Source: Pyronema omphalodes
Lineage: Eukaryota > Ascomycota > Pezizomycetes > Pezizales > Pyronemataceae
Length of the DNA: 64,000 bases
Direction of reading: 5' to 3'
NCBI GenBank assembly: GCA_024516155.1
Contig: JAJJXM010000095.1
Span: 81,496-145,495 of the forward strand
A program made the position numbers and the translations under genes. The notes under the pieces are model-generated. The model worked only from the letters and a program-made list of their open reading frames with translations, was not told where the DNA came from and did not search any database. Below, piece by piece: positions 46,886-58,040 of this stretch (its first letter is position 1; each line of letters opens with the position of its first letter).

Positions 46886-49800
46886 TTAGGCTGTCGATTG
46901 TAGGGGGCCTGGTTTGTCAGGGTATTTTTCGTGGAAGGTGTCGACGGCTTGGCTATCGGTGTGTAGCTCGGCTGGTTCCCATTCCGGTAAGTCATACCCT
47001 ACCCATTTCACCATGTATTGTAGTTTGCGGCGATGGATTCGGGAGTCTAGGATTGCCTCGATAAAGTATTCGTTCTCGCCGTCGATTTCTATCGGTGGAG
47101 GGGGTTTGGGGTGTTGCCCGGGGTACGGATCGTTGGCGGCGGGTTCGAGGAGGGATACGTGGTACACGTCGTGACATTTCATTGTGGTCGGAATGTCGAG
47201 ACGATAAGCGTAGGGGGATATCTTCGCGGTTACCTTGAAGGGACCGTGACGTTTACTGTCGAGTTTTTTGGAGGGGCGTCTGGTCTTCCAATTCCTGGCG
47301 TCTAGCCATACGAGGTCACCCACCTGGTAGTTCGCTGAAGGTAGGCGGTGCTTGTCGGCGTTGTCTTGATGGCGGAGATTGGCCCGAGTTATTTCGGATC
47401 GTAGATGGTCGTGGAACTCCGAGAGGATTTTGGATGTGGCCAGAGCGCGGCGGTCGTTGGTGTCGTTTGTGGCGGCGGGCGTCAGGTCGAACTGGCAGCG
47501 GGGGTCGAATCCTTTGTTGGCGAAAAAGGGGGAGGAACCGGTGGTTTCGGACGCCTAGTTGTTGGCGGCGAACTCTGCCAGGGGGAGCCACTCTGCCCAG
47601 TCGTCCTGTAAGTAGTTTACGTGAGCTCTCAGGTATTGCTCCATGGTTGCGTTCATCCGCTCGGTCTGGCCGTCCGTTTGAGGGTGGAAGGCGGTCGACA
47701 ACCGAGGTTCGATTCCCAGTCGACGGCAGAGGTGTTTCCAGAAAAGGGCGGAGAACTGCGGCCCTCGATCGGAGATTATCGTTAGGGGTAAGCCGTGGAG
47801 TCGAAAGATGTGTTTGACGAACAGGTTGGCGAGTTCTTTTGCGTCGACGTTGGTCTGGCAGGCTACAAAGTGTCTTTCTTTTGTTAAACGGTCCACGACA
47901 ACCCAGATAGCATCGTTTCCGTTGGACCAGGGTAGCCCGGTGACAAAGTCCATCGAGATGTCTTGCCACGGTCGGTCGGGAATGGGTAGGGGGCGGAGGA
48001 CACCAAAGGGGGCGTGTCTGTTGGGCTTGGAGCGTTGGCAGATGTGACAATTTCGGGTGTAACGGTCCACGTCTTTACGCATGTTGGGCCAAGTGTAGGT
48101 CCTTAGCAACAGCTCGAGCGTTTTGGACCTTCCTGGGTGTCCGGCGATGGGTGTGTCGTGGTGTTGTTTTAAGAGGTGTAGTTTGAGGGGCTCGTGGTCG
48201 GGGACCCAAATTCGGCGACGGTAGAGGAGGTGGTTGTCTTGTCTTTCGCACTCGGCGAGTGTGATGTCCCTACAGTGCTTGGTTCCGTCGTTGAGCATCT
48301 GTAGTACTCTGTTGGGAAAGGGGTCGGCGGCGTAGGCGTCGAGGAAGAGTCGCTGTAGGAGCGGTGCATCGGGACGGGGTGTAGGGGCGGGGTGCTCGGG
48401 GCGGTGGGGCGAAAGGGGCGAAACGGTGGCGGCGGAGGTGTGTAGGAGGATGTTTTCTGGTTTGAGCACTGTGGTATGATTAGCCAGAGAGCGGTCATCC
48501 CCTTCCTTGGGCAGATCTCCGGATCGCAGGTTAGAGCATCTGGTTTTCCTCCCGCAGTTCCGGGGCGATAGACGATCTTAAAGTTGAACTGTGAGAGGAA
48601 TTGCGACCACCGGGCTTGACGCCTGTTGAGGAGCTTGGTCGTCGTGAAGTATTCCAAATTTTTGTGGTCGGACAGAACCCGCACAGGGTTGATGACCGAT
48701 TGTAGTTCTGGCCGCCACTCCTCGAATGCTCGGACAATTGCCATCAACTCCTTGTCGTAGATATCGTAGTTACACTCCGCGGGGGAGTGCTTTTTTGAGA
48801 AATAAGCCACGGGATGTAGAACGCCGTTAGCATCGTACTGTGACAGGACGCCAGCCGATACGAAGTCGGAGGCATCCGTTTCTACTATGACATCCCGATC
48901 GGGGTCGAAGCGGGCGAGGACTGGTGCGGAGGTGAAGGTTGCTTTGAGTTCGTCGAAAGCCTGTTGTTGTGGGCTGTCCCACGCAAACGGTACTCCTTTT
49001 CGTGTCAGGAGGGTGAGGGGTTGCACGATTTTCGAATAGTTCCGTACAAAGCGGCGATAAAAATTGGCGAAACCGAGGAAGGCGCGGACGTCTTTGAGGT
49101 TTTTCGGTGGGTCCCATTCTCTCACTGCGGTGATTTTTTCTGGGTCCATCTTGATGCCTTCCGTGCTGATGATCAGGCCAAGGTATTTGACCTGCTGTTG
49201 GTGAAATTCGCACTTTTCGGGTTTTAGGTGGAGGCCCGCTTTTCGGAAAGCTTCCAGGACCATGGCGACGTGTTGCTGGTGCTCTTCGAGCGTGTCGGAG
49301 TAGATTAGGGTGTCGTCTAGGTATGCCGTGCAGAAACGGTCCAGATAGGGTGCTAAGGTGTCGTTGATGAAATTTTGGAAGGTTGCGGGGGCGTTGGTTA
49401 GCCCGAACGGCATTACCAAGGATTCGAAGAGGCCCTAGCGGGTGCGAAAGGCGGTCTTCCACTCCTCTCCCTCCGCCATTCGGATGAGGTTGTAGGCCCC
49501 TCGAATATCAAGCTTTGTGAACCACTTTGCTCGGGACAGGTTCATCAGCGTATCCTGCATTAAGGGGAGGGGGGTAGCGATTTTTAATGGTGCCCTCGTT
49601 TATTCCGCGATAATCCACTACGAGGCGTAGGGAGCCATCACCTTTACGGACGAATAGGATTGGGGCGGCGGCCGGGGAGGAGGACCTTCGTATGAATCCT
49701 TTGCTCATATTTTCGTCTATCCACCTCTTGAGTTCCTCCAGTTCCGGACGTGAGAGGGAGTAGAGTGGTCCGAACGGAGGTTTGAATCCGTCCTCGAGTG

Positions 49801-50755
49801 GGATTTTGTGGTCACAGGGGCGGTGTAGGGGTAGTTTGTCGGCGTTAACCTTTTCGAAAATTTCCAGGAACTCGTGGTATTCGGTGGGAACGAGGGTCTT
49901 TAGGTCTGGTTTGGCGTCCGCAGGGTCTCGTAGGGCCATGTTGATTTCGTTTAGGGATAGGTGAAAGGGTTCGACGTTACCGTATCGTTGGTTATTGTTC
50001 CTGACGATTCTTTTGAACGTCGTGGCTGAGATTGCGCAGATTTTGTTTCGTCGATCTGGTGGTAAGCCCTTGATTGGGGGTGCCTTGACGGCGGTGCGGT
50101 GGGGCAGGCAGTTAGGGGAGCGGAATCGGATGTCGTTAGTTGCGAAGTTGATGGTAACGTCATGCTTCTTCAACCAAGGGATCCCGAGGACGAGGGGGTA
50201 GTGACCGAGGGAGGTTAAGTAGGCAGTCAGGATTTCGTGGTGATCACCGATGGTGCATGGGATCCTCACATATTCTGTGATGTCGCCGGAGGAGATTGGG
50301 CGACCGTCTATTACTTCAACTGTTTTTGGGGATTTTAACTGGTAGCGGGGGAGATTGTGCTGGCGAGCGAAGTTCTCATTCATGAAGGAGAGTCCCGTAC
50401 AACCACAATCAACAAGGGCACGGGTATCAATTTTGATGTCACGGTTGGTCAAAGTGCAGGGTACGACTAAATGACTACCATCCATTTCATTTTCTTGACT
50501 AATTGACAGGGAACTTGCTGATACGTAGAGTTTATTTTGGGACGAGGGGAACGAAGAGGCCGGGGCAGGTCCACCAGGAGGGCCAACGGGCTGATGGTGG
50601 ACTATTCTTTTCCCTCCTCGGGGCTGGGGATAGAGGAGGTTTCCTGGGGGGGTGATAGGAGGTCCGCGGCGGCGAGGCGTAACTTCCGAGAGGTGTTCGC
50701 TGCTAGGGAGGGGCAGTCCTTTTTGAAGTGGTCTGCCGACCCACAATAGAGGCAT
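46886..50755 (-). pseudogene. Gypsy-2 pol: protease, RT, RNase H, integrase, chromodomain (four lesions)
   Basis: The pol frame overlaps the end of gag (open from 50755). Protease has [14 protein letters not shown] begins ([17 protein letters not shown]), then a six-base homopolymer at 49569-49574, where five are expected, shifts the frame. A TAG at 49435-49437 interrupts [15 protein letters not shown] and [13 protein letters not shown] follow. RNase H is complete ([16 protein letters not shown]). A second frame change near 48520-48530, by a one-base loss, returns to the original frame. Integrase is complete with its HHCC finger, SDRGPQF and the catalytic Glu (QTDGQTERMN). A CAG-to-TAG-like stop lies at 47555-47557. 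The chromodomain (YFIEAILDSR.. MVKWVGYDLPEWEP) ends at 46886. Confidence 0.9.
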
Positions 50756-51729
50756 AACCCCTTTGCCATTCGCTCGTCCCGGCGGCGTTGATTCTGGGCT
50801 TTCTGCGATGCAGAGAGGTCCATGGGTGCGGAGCCGTAGATGCCACTATTCGAGTTTGTTGGGTGAGCTGATGGTCGAGTGGCTGTAGGGAGCGTGCGGG
50901 GGGTGAGCGTCGGAATTGTTCGTTTGGAAAGGGTGCCGTGGGCTCTGAGTCGGTAGTCCAGCTTCTGGCAGAGTTCGACGAACTTGGTGAAGTCTTGTGG
51001 TTCGTCCGCTTGGTAGACGAGGCTCGATTGTAATTCTCTCGAGAGTCCTCTCTTTAGGGCAGCCTTTTTTGTGTTTGCGTCGAAGTTGAGGATGGCCATG
51101 ATTCGTTGAAATTCGGCATAGTATACGCTGAATTCTTTATTGCCCTGGTTTAGTTTGTCGAGCTCCATCGAGGCGGTGCCGACCTGGTCTGGGTCTCCGA
51201 AGGGGGACTCAAGGATGGTGATCAGTTCTTCGGCGTCTTTTAGATTGATTTTGTCCGTGAGTACGTAGGGTTGGACCTGATTTTGTGCGTTTCCTTTCAG
51301 GTAACCGTAGAGATAGCGGAGCTTATGTTGGTCGTCGGTGAAGCGGGCTGAGTCTCCTGCCAACTTGGACCTAACCTTGGAGACGAAGTTGGGGAGTTTC
51401 TTTCGGTCTCCGGTGAATTTGAGCGGGTGGGGGAGCTCGATCGGTCTCATCGAGGGGGAGGCCGATTTTTCCGTGATCGATTGTAGCATGCGAATTGTAG
51501 TATTTGCGGATCCGAGATCCCGTTCCAGGTCGGAGATTCGTTTTGCGTAATCCGAATTGTCCTTCCTGGAATCTGCCAATTCTGCCTGGAGGTCGGTCAA
51601 TTTCTGGCGGTCTCGTTTGTAGTCATCGACTGCATTACGGAGATCTTTTAATTTCGTGGGGTCTCTATTGATCTCGTCCCTTTGCGCTGCGTTCAGGAAC
51701 AGCGCGATGACGATTTCTTGATCGTCCAT
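50602..51729 (-). CDS. Gypsy-2 gag polyprotein
   Basis: The intact 375-aa frame has its ATG at 51729. Residues 20-90 form a coiled coil ([18 protein letters not shown]). The capsid-like core follows ([43 protein letters not shown]). A CCHC knuckle [14 protein letters not shown] lies near residue 335. Gag ends at 50602 and overlaps the start of pol in another frame, so pol expression would need frameshifting or a comparable device. This is the only undamaged frame in the element. Confidence 0.92.
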   Translation of the reverse strand: MDDQEIVIALFLNAAQRDEINRDPTKLKDLRNAVDDYKRDRQKLTDLQAELADSRKDNSDYAKRISDLERDLGSANTTIRMLQSITEKSASPSMRPIELPHPLKFTGDRKKLPNFVSKVRSKLAGDSARFTDDQHKLRYLYGYLKGNAQNQVQPYVLTDKINLKDAEELITILESPFGDPDQVGTASMELDKLNQGNKEFSVYYAEFQRIMAILNFDANTKKAALKRGLSRELQSSLVYQADEPQDFTKFVELCQKLDYRLRAHGTLSKRTIPTLTPRTLPTATRPSAHPTNSNSGIYGSAPMDLSASQKAQNQRRRDERMAKGLCLYCGSADHFKKDCPSLAANTSRKLRLAAADLLSPPQETSSIPSPEEGKE

Positions 51730-52003
51730 GTTTGGGGTTGGCGATTTATCGTAAGTGCCAGGTGAGTTTTGTGTCGTCGAACGTGATTCGGGTAGCCGAG
51801 AATTCGATTCCGAGCTGGCGGGCTATCTCGATTTCGTCGACGATAGCGGGGATACCGAGGGAAAGGAATTCAGGTACGAGTTTGGCGAATTGGTAAAACC
51901 AGAGGTTATGGAGCATGGACGAAGGGAGGAACGGAGGGGGAAGTCGAGGAGTAATCAAGGGAGAGGAGGCAGAGCCGACGGGTGCTTGATAACTCAGTTA
52001 TGT
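51730..52003 (-). promoter_or_regulatory. Gypsy-2 leader between the 5' LTR and gag
   Basis: An untranslated leader of 274 bp. Immediately inside the LTR the minus strand reads ACATAACTGAGTTATCAAG, with a small palindrome, instead of an obvious tRNA-complementary TGG start. The primer is therefore unknown; self-priming is one possibility. Confidence 0.45.
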
Positions 52004-52567
52004 TGTAACGGGAGCGCGGGGATTCGACGGGGGAGCGGGGAACCCGGGGGCTCGCAATCGGAGACGAGGGACTCGATCGGGGGACAGGGACTCTGAGACA
52101 GCGCCAACGTAGGATATCGGGAACTGTGTCGTGCAGCAGTTCCTCGATGCTCCGTGTTTAGGGGCAAGAGGTGTCACCGGAGGGAGGCTCGGTAGCGAAG
52201 CGAGGGCAGGGTGTCGTGACGAGGGCGGTCTTCACGAAGCGAAGCCGGAGAACGGAGACGGAGGCGAGAACGTAGCGAGGATCGAGAAGACGAAGGAATT
52301 TATTTAAATAGATAAACAAATAACTGAGTGAGGAAAGAAAAGGAAAACAAAACAGAACGCAGGGAGGATAAGTCCTCTTATATACATCTTTCCTCCTCTT
52401 AGATACCAAGAAACTAAATACGTGTGACTGCTTTTGCTAAACTCACTCGGTCGCTGTTCGCACAATTGCGGGCGCTCGGGTAAGCTCTGCGGAGGACCGA
52501 GTGATAATTCGTGACGCGGGGCGGGGGGGAAGGCGCCGAGTGATGGCGTGTGAGGCGAGCCGTGACA
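52004..52567 (-). repeat. Gypsy-2 5' LTR
   Basis: 564 bp, the same length as the 3' LTR and identical apart from two substitutions. It is followed by the CTTTG duplication and by resumed copy B sequence (AGACACCCGGGCC). Confidence 0.95.
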
Positions 52568-53842
52568 CTTTGAGACACCCGGGCCAGCCCTGCCCTGCTT
52601 CTCTTCCCCACTCTTCCTTTCTCCCTCCTTCTTCCTCAGCCTTCTCGCTGCCCCACCTCGCCTCTCTCCCCTTCTTGTCGGTGGTGTCGTAAGTCCAAGA
52701 TTGCCATTCCCAAGCACAATCTGGACGTTGATGCCTCCGCTCTTGAGGACCTCTGCCCAAGTCTTCTTTGCGGAGGGGGTTGTCTGTCTGGGTTGGTGGG
52801 TATTCTTACCCCTTCCACCATTCTTTGTTGTAGGGGTCTGTCTGGGTATCGCTGCCGTAGATGTCGTCTCCTTCGCTTTCATCTTCTTCTTCTGTGTAGC
52901 CTTCGCCTCCACAGTTTTCCATCCGTTGGTCTCAGCAGGGGCAGTGCTTGGGGCGTCGGGTAGAGGTGTGTCCTGAGCAGATGAACTGTCAGGGTGAGGT
53001 TCCGGTGTCGCTTCGGTCGACGTGATTGCGAGGAGAGGTAGGGGGGCGTAAGGTTGAGGGCATCCAGCTTGTCCTGGGCTGCGGTAGTCGCATCTTTCGA
53101 GTGCATCAGGCTTCGCACCGGTGATGTCGCTCTTGGTTTGTGGTTCACCGGTCTTCGGTTTGTCGGTGCGGTGCGTTTGGTGTTCTGGTCTCTTCCCCTT
53201 CGCTTTCTCTTGCCAGGAGGGTTGCGAACAGCGTCCAGGACATCCTGAATGCCATGTTGGACGACAGACAGTTGCATAGTCATCTCTTCCATCGCTGAGG
53301 AAGAGGCCGTAAGGTTGGGTGAGGGGGGGCGCCGAAATGACTTGTTGCTGTTCGTCGATTTTCCCCGTCAGGGCCGCAACAGCAGCCTTGAGAGCTGCTG
53401 TTTCTGCCTGTGTACAGTCGTATGCTGCGCGCAGCTTCGCATTTTCGCTGTGCAGGTCATTGAGTTTCGCCAGAACGGCGTCAAACCTGTCGTTGATGTG
53501 GTGGCTTATGTCGTACATCTTCTCTTCGTCTGTGTCGAAGCGGCGGTGAGTCTCTTTGTTGTCCTGGTTCACACCTAACAAGCTTAGGGCACTGATCCGT
53601 GAGTGGTTCATTTGCAATGCTCTGTCCAGGCGCGCTTCATCGCATGCTCCATATTCTTCAAGGATGAACTGGATCATTTCGCGACGCCATATATACAGCG
53701 ATCGGGTAGTTGTCGCTTGTTGCTGGTCTGTTGAAGCCGAAGGAACTGGTGATCCTGCCAAGACCACGTTCTGGAGGGGTTCTCCAGCACTGTTTCCATC
53801 AACTTCATCAACTATTCCATCTCGTCCATCAAAAGTAGAGTT
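52568..53842 (-). pseudogene. ORF1-only retroposon copy B, proximal piece with broken ORF1
   Basis: Minus-strand ORF1 sequence runs from the truncated N-terminal region (AGSPVPSASTDQQQAT) through a variable segment unlike other copies (SLYIWRREMIQFILEEYG). Next come the coiled coil (NDRFDAVLAKLNDLHSENAK) and linker. The frame shifts near 53320-53330, in a G run, and again near 53045. It reads TWAEVL near 52755, then the tail to 52573, where Gypsy-2 interrupts. The 5' end is lost: at 53842 the sequence passes into a T run that abuts LINE A. Confidence 0.82.
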
Positions 53843-53861
53843 ATTTTTTTTTTTTTTTTTG
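53843..53861. repeat. Poly(T) junction
   Basis: A run of about 16-18 T between retroposon copy B and LINE A. It may be a tail, in opposite orientation, of a lost insertion or a junction filler. Confidence 0.7.
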
Positions 53862-53879
53862 ATTATACCTACCTATCCC

Positions 53880-56800
53880 CGACCAAATCAAGACGCTCTA
53901 CGCCATACTGGGCACGACAGGATACCACCCGCGCTGTTGGCGACAAGCCACAACGGTCATCATCCCAAAGCCCCATATGCCCGACTACAGCAACCCGAAG
54001 GCGTACAGACCGATCGCCCTCCTAAATTACCTAGGTAAAGTCCTCGAGAAGCTGATGGCAACACGCTTGGCTCTGTTACACAGGGACCAAATCGGAGGAC
54101 GCCCTCAGCGATCCGCGATGGACGCAGCGATGGCGTTAGTACACGACGCAGAGATGGGAAAAACTAACCGCATGATAACAACTGCGCTCTTTCTAGACGT
54201 CTGTGGGGCGTTTGACAATGTCTCTGCCGACAGGTTGCAGCAAACCCTGCGCCAACTTGGCTGCCCGAAACCGGTGATCTCGTCGTGCAAGTCCTTCCTC
54301 GAGGACCGCACAATCGCCCTCGCTTTTGATGGCCAAACCGACAGACAACGCCCGGTTGAGACCGGAATCCCGCAAGGTTCCCCCGCGTCCCCCATACTGT
54401 TCTTGCTATATCTACGCCCGCTATTCGAAGAGTCAGAACAGGTACACCCTTACGCATGGACGCCCAGCTACATAGACGACGTAGCTATAGTCGTACAAGG
54501 CAGAATGCGCAAAGACAACGCACGCGCACTGGACAAAGTCACGGCGACAGCTTTCAGATGGGCCGACGCGAACGCGGTGGCTTTCGACGACTCCAAGTCG
54601 GAACTAGTCCACTTTCACTGGGCTCGCGCCTATACAATTACCGCAGTAGAGAAGGTTAAGTTGCCGAATGGGACAGTGGTCTCACCGGGTGCGCAGGGTG
54701 GGGAGAAGGACGTAGTACGATGGATCGGCATGTACTTAGATAGATGACTTACCTTTAGACAACATGTAAATAAAAGAGCAACTGCAGCATGAAGGACCCT
54801 TAACGCACTGTGTAGGCTGGCACGATACGAGACAGGTCTGACCCCTTCCGCGACGAGACTGATAGACCAGGGGTGTGTCCAGTCCAAAGCGGACTTTGGC
54901 GCGGAGATATGGTGGAATAATCAGAGCAGAGCTCCCCACGGTCCGTCCAGGACTGCGGACTGGACCGGACTACATGGTGTAGTCCAGTCCAGTCCAATGT
55001 TTTCGAGGACTGCAACCATGTAGTCCGGTCCAGGTTTCGAAAACAAAAAGACTGGACCGGACTGCAGGTGACTGCAGGACCGCGGGTTTCTCGCTTATCG
55101 CTAAGCACTAGTGGGTTGGGAGTAGCACCCGCCGCTTACAGCGAGCTGACCACCAGAAAGGCCGCTTGCCGGTCAACAAAGGTGGGGCTAGAATCATCCG
55201 GTGCAAATTTTTTATCTCAACGCGTGTTTGCCTCCACCACTGGGTAGTCCTGATGATTCTCTTGGTACTCCATATGTAAAGAGTCTTCCAAATAAATCGT
55301 GTCGTGACCACCCCTCGCCCCCCCTTTCCCATCGCAGTGAAGCTTTTCCCATCTAAGCCTGCCAGTAATTGTCCTTTCCCATCCACCGCATCTGTTTCTT
55401 TCTTGTTTGCGACACCAATGAACCTCAATTGTTTACAATTTTCCTGTTCTTTGTCAGGGGAAATTTGGGAAAATGGGGAAACATTAGCAAAAGTAATCAT
55501 GAAACCTTTGGCAATTCATTGGGATTACTTAGGTCCGCTCTGAAATCGTAGTGATCAATTCTTGTAGCAAAAGATATAATAAGAATCACTGTTGAAATTT
55601 CTGCGCGCTCAAAAACTAAAACTGCAGTCACCCACGGTCACCCATGGTCACCTGCGAGTGATTTTGTGTGACCTTATGGTCACCTACGGTCACCCACAGG
55701 CGGTCCAGTCCACCGTGTAAAAATGACTGCCAGTCCCAGTCCAAGCACCGGACCGGACCGTGATATGCGGTCCAGTCCGGTCCGTAGCCAGGACTGGACC
55801 GGACGGACCGTGGGGAGCTCTGAATCAGAGAGACCTAGCCAACATCCTTCAAACAGAGCAAAACACAGCACTCCGCCGGATCATCAACGCATTCGCCTCC
55901 ACACCCGTCCTGGCCCTCCATAACTCAGCGGGGCTTCCCCCAGTAACGACCCGGCTTAACAACCGGCAGCGGAAGTATGCTCTTCGAATCCTCACCCGCC
56001 CGGCTTCACACCCAATCATCGAGCGCTGCCTGGTCTCTTTTCTCGCTCGCGGAGCCGACGAAGCCTCCATCAACACCGACAAAGAGTACGGCCACCCATA
56101 GCATATGGCCGTACGCCCCCCAACTCGCCTCATCCACACCCTCCGCACCCTCTCCCCATGGATCGCGCCCAATGCCGAGATCGAAGACACCTCGCAGGAC
56201 GTACCCGATAACGAGTTCGCCACCTCCATCACCACCGACATCCCCACCTCCCCGAACGACGACGTGGTCGACGAACACCTCCTCCTGCTACACGCCCTCC
56301 GCCGCCGCAACGACAGCATCCTACTCTACACCGATGGCTCCAAAATCAACGGCATGACGGGAGCAGGGTACACCATACCCCACGGCCTACCCCGACCAGT
56401 AAGATCCATAGTCCCCATGGGCGACATTGCCGAAGTCTTCGATGCAGAGGTCACAGCCATCCTTGAAGGCCTACGTACATGTCTGGAATACACCCTACAA
56501 CACTCCCTATTCGACAGGACGATCCACATCTTCACGGACAGCCAGGCTGCAGCTCACAGAACCTCCCACCTACGCCGCGGCCCCGGACAAGAAGTTGCCC
56601 GCAACATTCACGCAATCGCTCACAACCTTAGCGAATACGGCACCTCCATCACCGTCCACTGGATCCCCGGCCACACCAGCGTCCCCGGTAATGAAACCGC
56701 CGACCACCCGGCCCATCAAGCCACAACGATACAACCTCGACGACTACTTCCCAGTGGCATAACATGGCTGCGACAACGCACTCGCGAACGCCACACAAGC

Positions 56801-57258
56801 GAATGGCAGGAGTGGTACAACTCCTCTCTCAAGCCTAAGACGTACGCAGCCCAACACCGGAGGCGCACGGACACAGCCTATACTGATCATCCCCGCTGGA
56901 TATCCACAGCCATCCTCGGACTCCGGACAGGACATGGGTACTTTCTGAGCTGCCTCGCCCAACCTCCGTCCAACGCATACCCAGCACGCTCATGCAACTG
57001 CCCCATCCACCCTCCTCAGACACCTCGCACCTCCTCCTAAGTTGCCCCGAGTTCCAGGACGCTCGCACAACCCTCCGGCAGGACCTCAAGATTACCCGCC
57101 ACGCTCGACTCAACATGGAATCCATCCTCAACACCAAATCCGGCACGCAGGCTCTCTCTGATTTCATCTCCGTGACCAAGGTCACTACCTCGGTCTGGAC
57201 CCATACCCGGTTAAACAAAGCTCGCAGAAGGGAGCAGACCCCCTCTTTCGATGACTGA
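53880..57258 (+). pseudogene. LINE A ORF2: reverse transcriptase and RNase H (broken)
   Basis: RT motifs: KPHMPDYSNPKAYRPIALLN, then FLDVCGAFDNV (Asp of the first catalytic site), ETGIPQGSPASPILFLLYL and YIDDVAI. TGA stops replace Trp-like positions at 54745-54747 and 54790-54792. After excision of the hAT insert and one 8-bp duplicate (904 bp), WWNNQ joins RDLANILQTEQ in frame. TAG at 56099-56101 separates the thumb region from RNase H, which has YTDGSK, DAEVTAILEGL, FTDSQAA and GNETADHPA. A frameshift near 57005 precedes the zinc-knuckle-like end (HLLLSCPEFQDAR). The endonuclease domain is missing because of 5' truncation. Confidence 0.88.
54927..55822. mobile_element. 896-bp non-autonomous hAT-like element in LINE A
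   Basis: Perfect 22-bp terminal inverted repeats start CAGAGCTCCCCACGGTCC. The host octamer AATCAGAG is duplicated at 54919-54926 and 55823-55830. Eight-bp duplications and CAGAG-type ends are the hAT signature. Subterminal regions are packed with GGACTGGACC/GGTCCAGTCC motifs, the probable transposase-binding repeats. Short GGTCACC repeats lie at 55629-55695. No transposase frame is present, so it would depend on an enzyme elsewhere. Confidence 0.93.
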
Positions 57259-58018
57259 GCTGACCGCAATGACAAACTCCTCTCGCACGCACAAGCCTCG
57301 ACCTGCTTCAATTTCTTTTTAATTTAATCTTCTTTTCTTTGTACGTTTGTTCTTACCCAGGTTTTAATTCTCGTCTTGGTTTCTTTACGTTTCCTTTTAT
57401 GTCTTATTTCCTTATCGCGTTTGTTTGAATACTTTGAATTTCGGGGGAGAACAGGATCAAAGAGAGCGGGAAGAACGACGAAGAGAGATGTAAGGGGACG
57501 ACGTGAAGAGAGGAGAATGGCGGGAGAAGAGGGTGGGAGGAAGGGAGACGGCGAGAAGGAGGGCAGAGGGGGGAGGTGATTTTTCTTTTGTCTTTGTCTT
57601 TTCTTTGTACCCGAGGAGGATTTCTTTTGTTTCAAAGGGCGGAAGGGGCGGAGAGTAGACCAGGAGAGAGAGGGGCACGGGGAAGGGGCAGCAGGGGCTG
57701 CCGGGAGTAATTATTTCATTTGTAGCGGAGGAAACAAAGGCGGGAAAAGAAAACTAAAAATGGGAAGGGGAAGGGAGGAGGAAAGGGAGGAACCCGGCGA
57801 GGTGGCCTCTGTGCAAGCAGGCCACTGGGACAAGAGACGCGATATGGACAACACACCCCAGTAGTAACAGTGGGGACAGACCCCACCACACAGTTGAGCA
57901 GGGAAGGGAGGAAGATGGAGGTGGAGGCCAATGGGTTTTTGCTTTCTATGTTTTTTCTTCTTTTCTTTTGTAATTATCTGTCCCTTGTCATAAACTTAAG
58001 GTTGCAAACAAGTAATGA
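57259..58018 (+). other. LINE A 3' untranslated region
   Basis: Purine-rich, with GGGAAGGGAGGAGGAAAGGG and GGCGAGGTGGCCTC blocks that recur in the ORF1-only retroposons (near 60481 and 62271) and in LINE B and C. It carries no gene of its own. Confidence 0.75.
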
Positions 58019-58040
58019 GAAAACAAACAAACAAACAAAC

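Larger units (their letters stand above)
46282..52567 (-). mobile_element. Gypsy-2: young chromodomain LTR retrotransposon
   Basis: 6286 bp with two 564-bp LTRs that differ at only two sites by eye, and a 5-bp target duplication CTTTG (46277-46281 and 52568-52572). It splits ORF1-retroposon copy B. Coding is on the minus strand: gag then pol. Despite near-identical LTRs, pol has two frameshifts and two stops. Confidence 0.95.
53862..58040 (+). mobile_element. LINE A: 5'-truncated Tad1-like non-LTR retrotransposon
   Basis: It starts abruptly inside ORF2, within reverse transcriptase, and continues through RNase H, a cysteine-rich end, a G/A-rich 3' untranslated region and a (CAAA)n tail at about 58019-58040. 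The tail follows the terminal motif CTTGTCATAAACTTAAGGTTG. A hAT-like element interrupts it at 54927-55822. Confidence 0.88.

Noticed and set aside
52304..53767. A 487-codon minus-strand frame that seems to fuse ORF1 with a new C-terminus
   Set aside because: The C-terminal third is read-through into the inserted Gypsy-2 LTR, not a genuine fusion protein.
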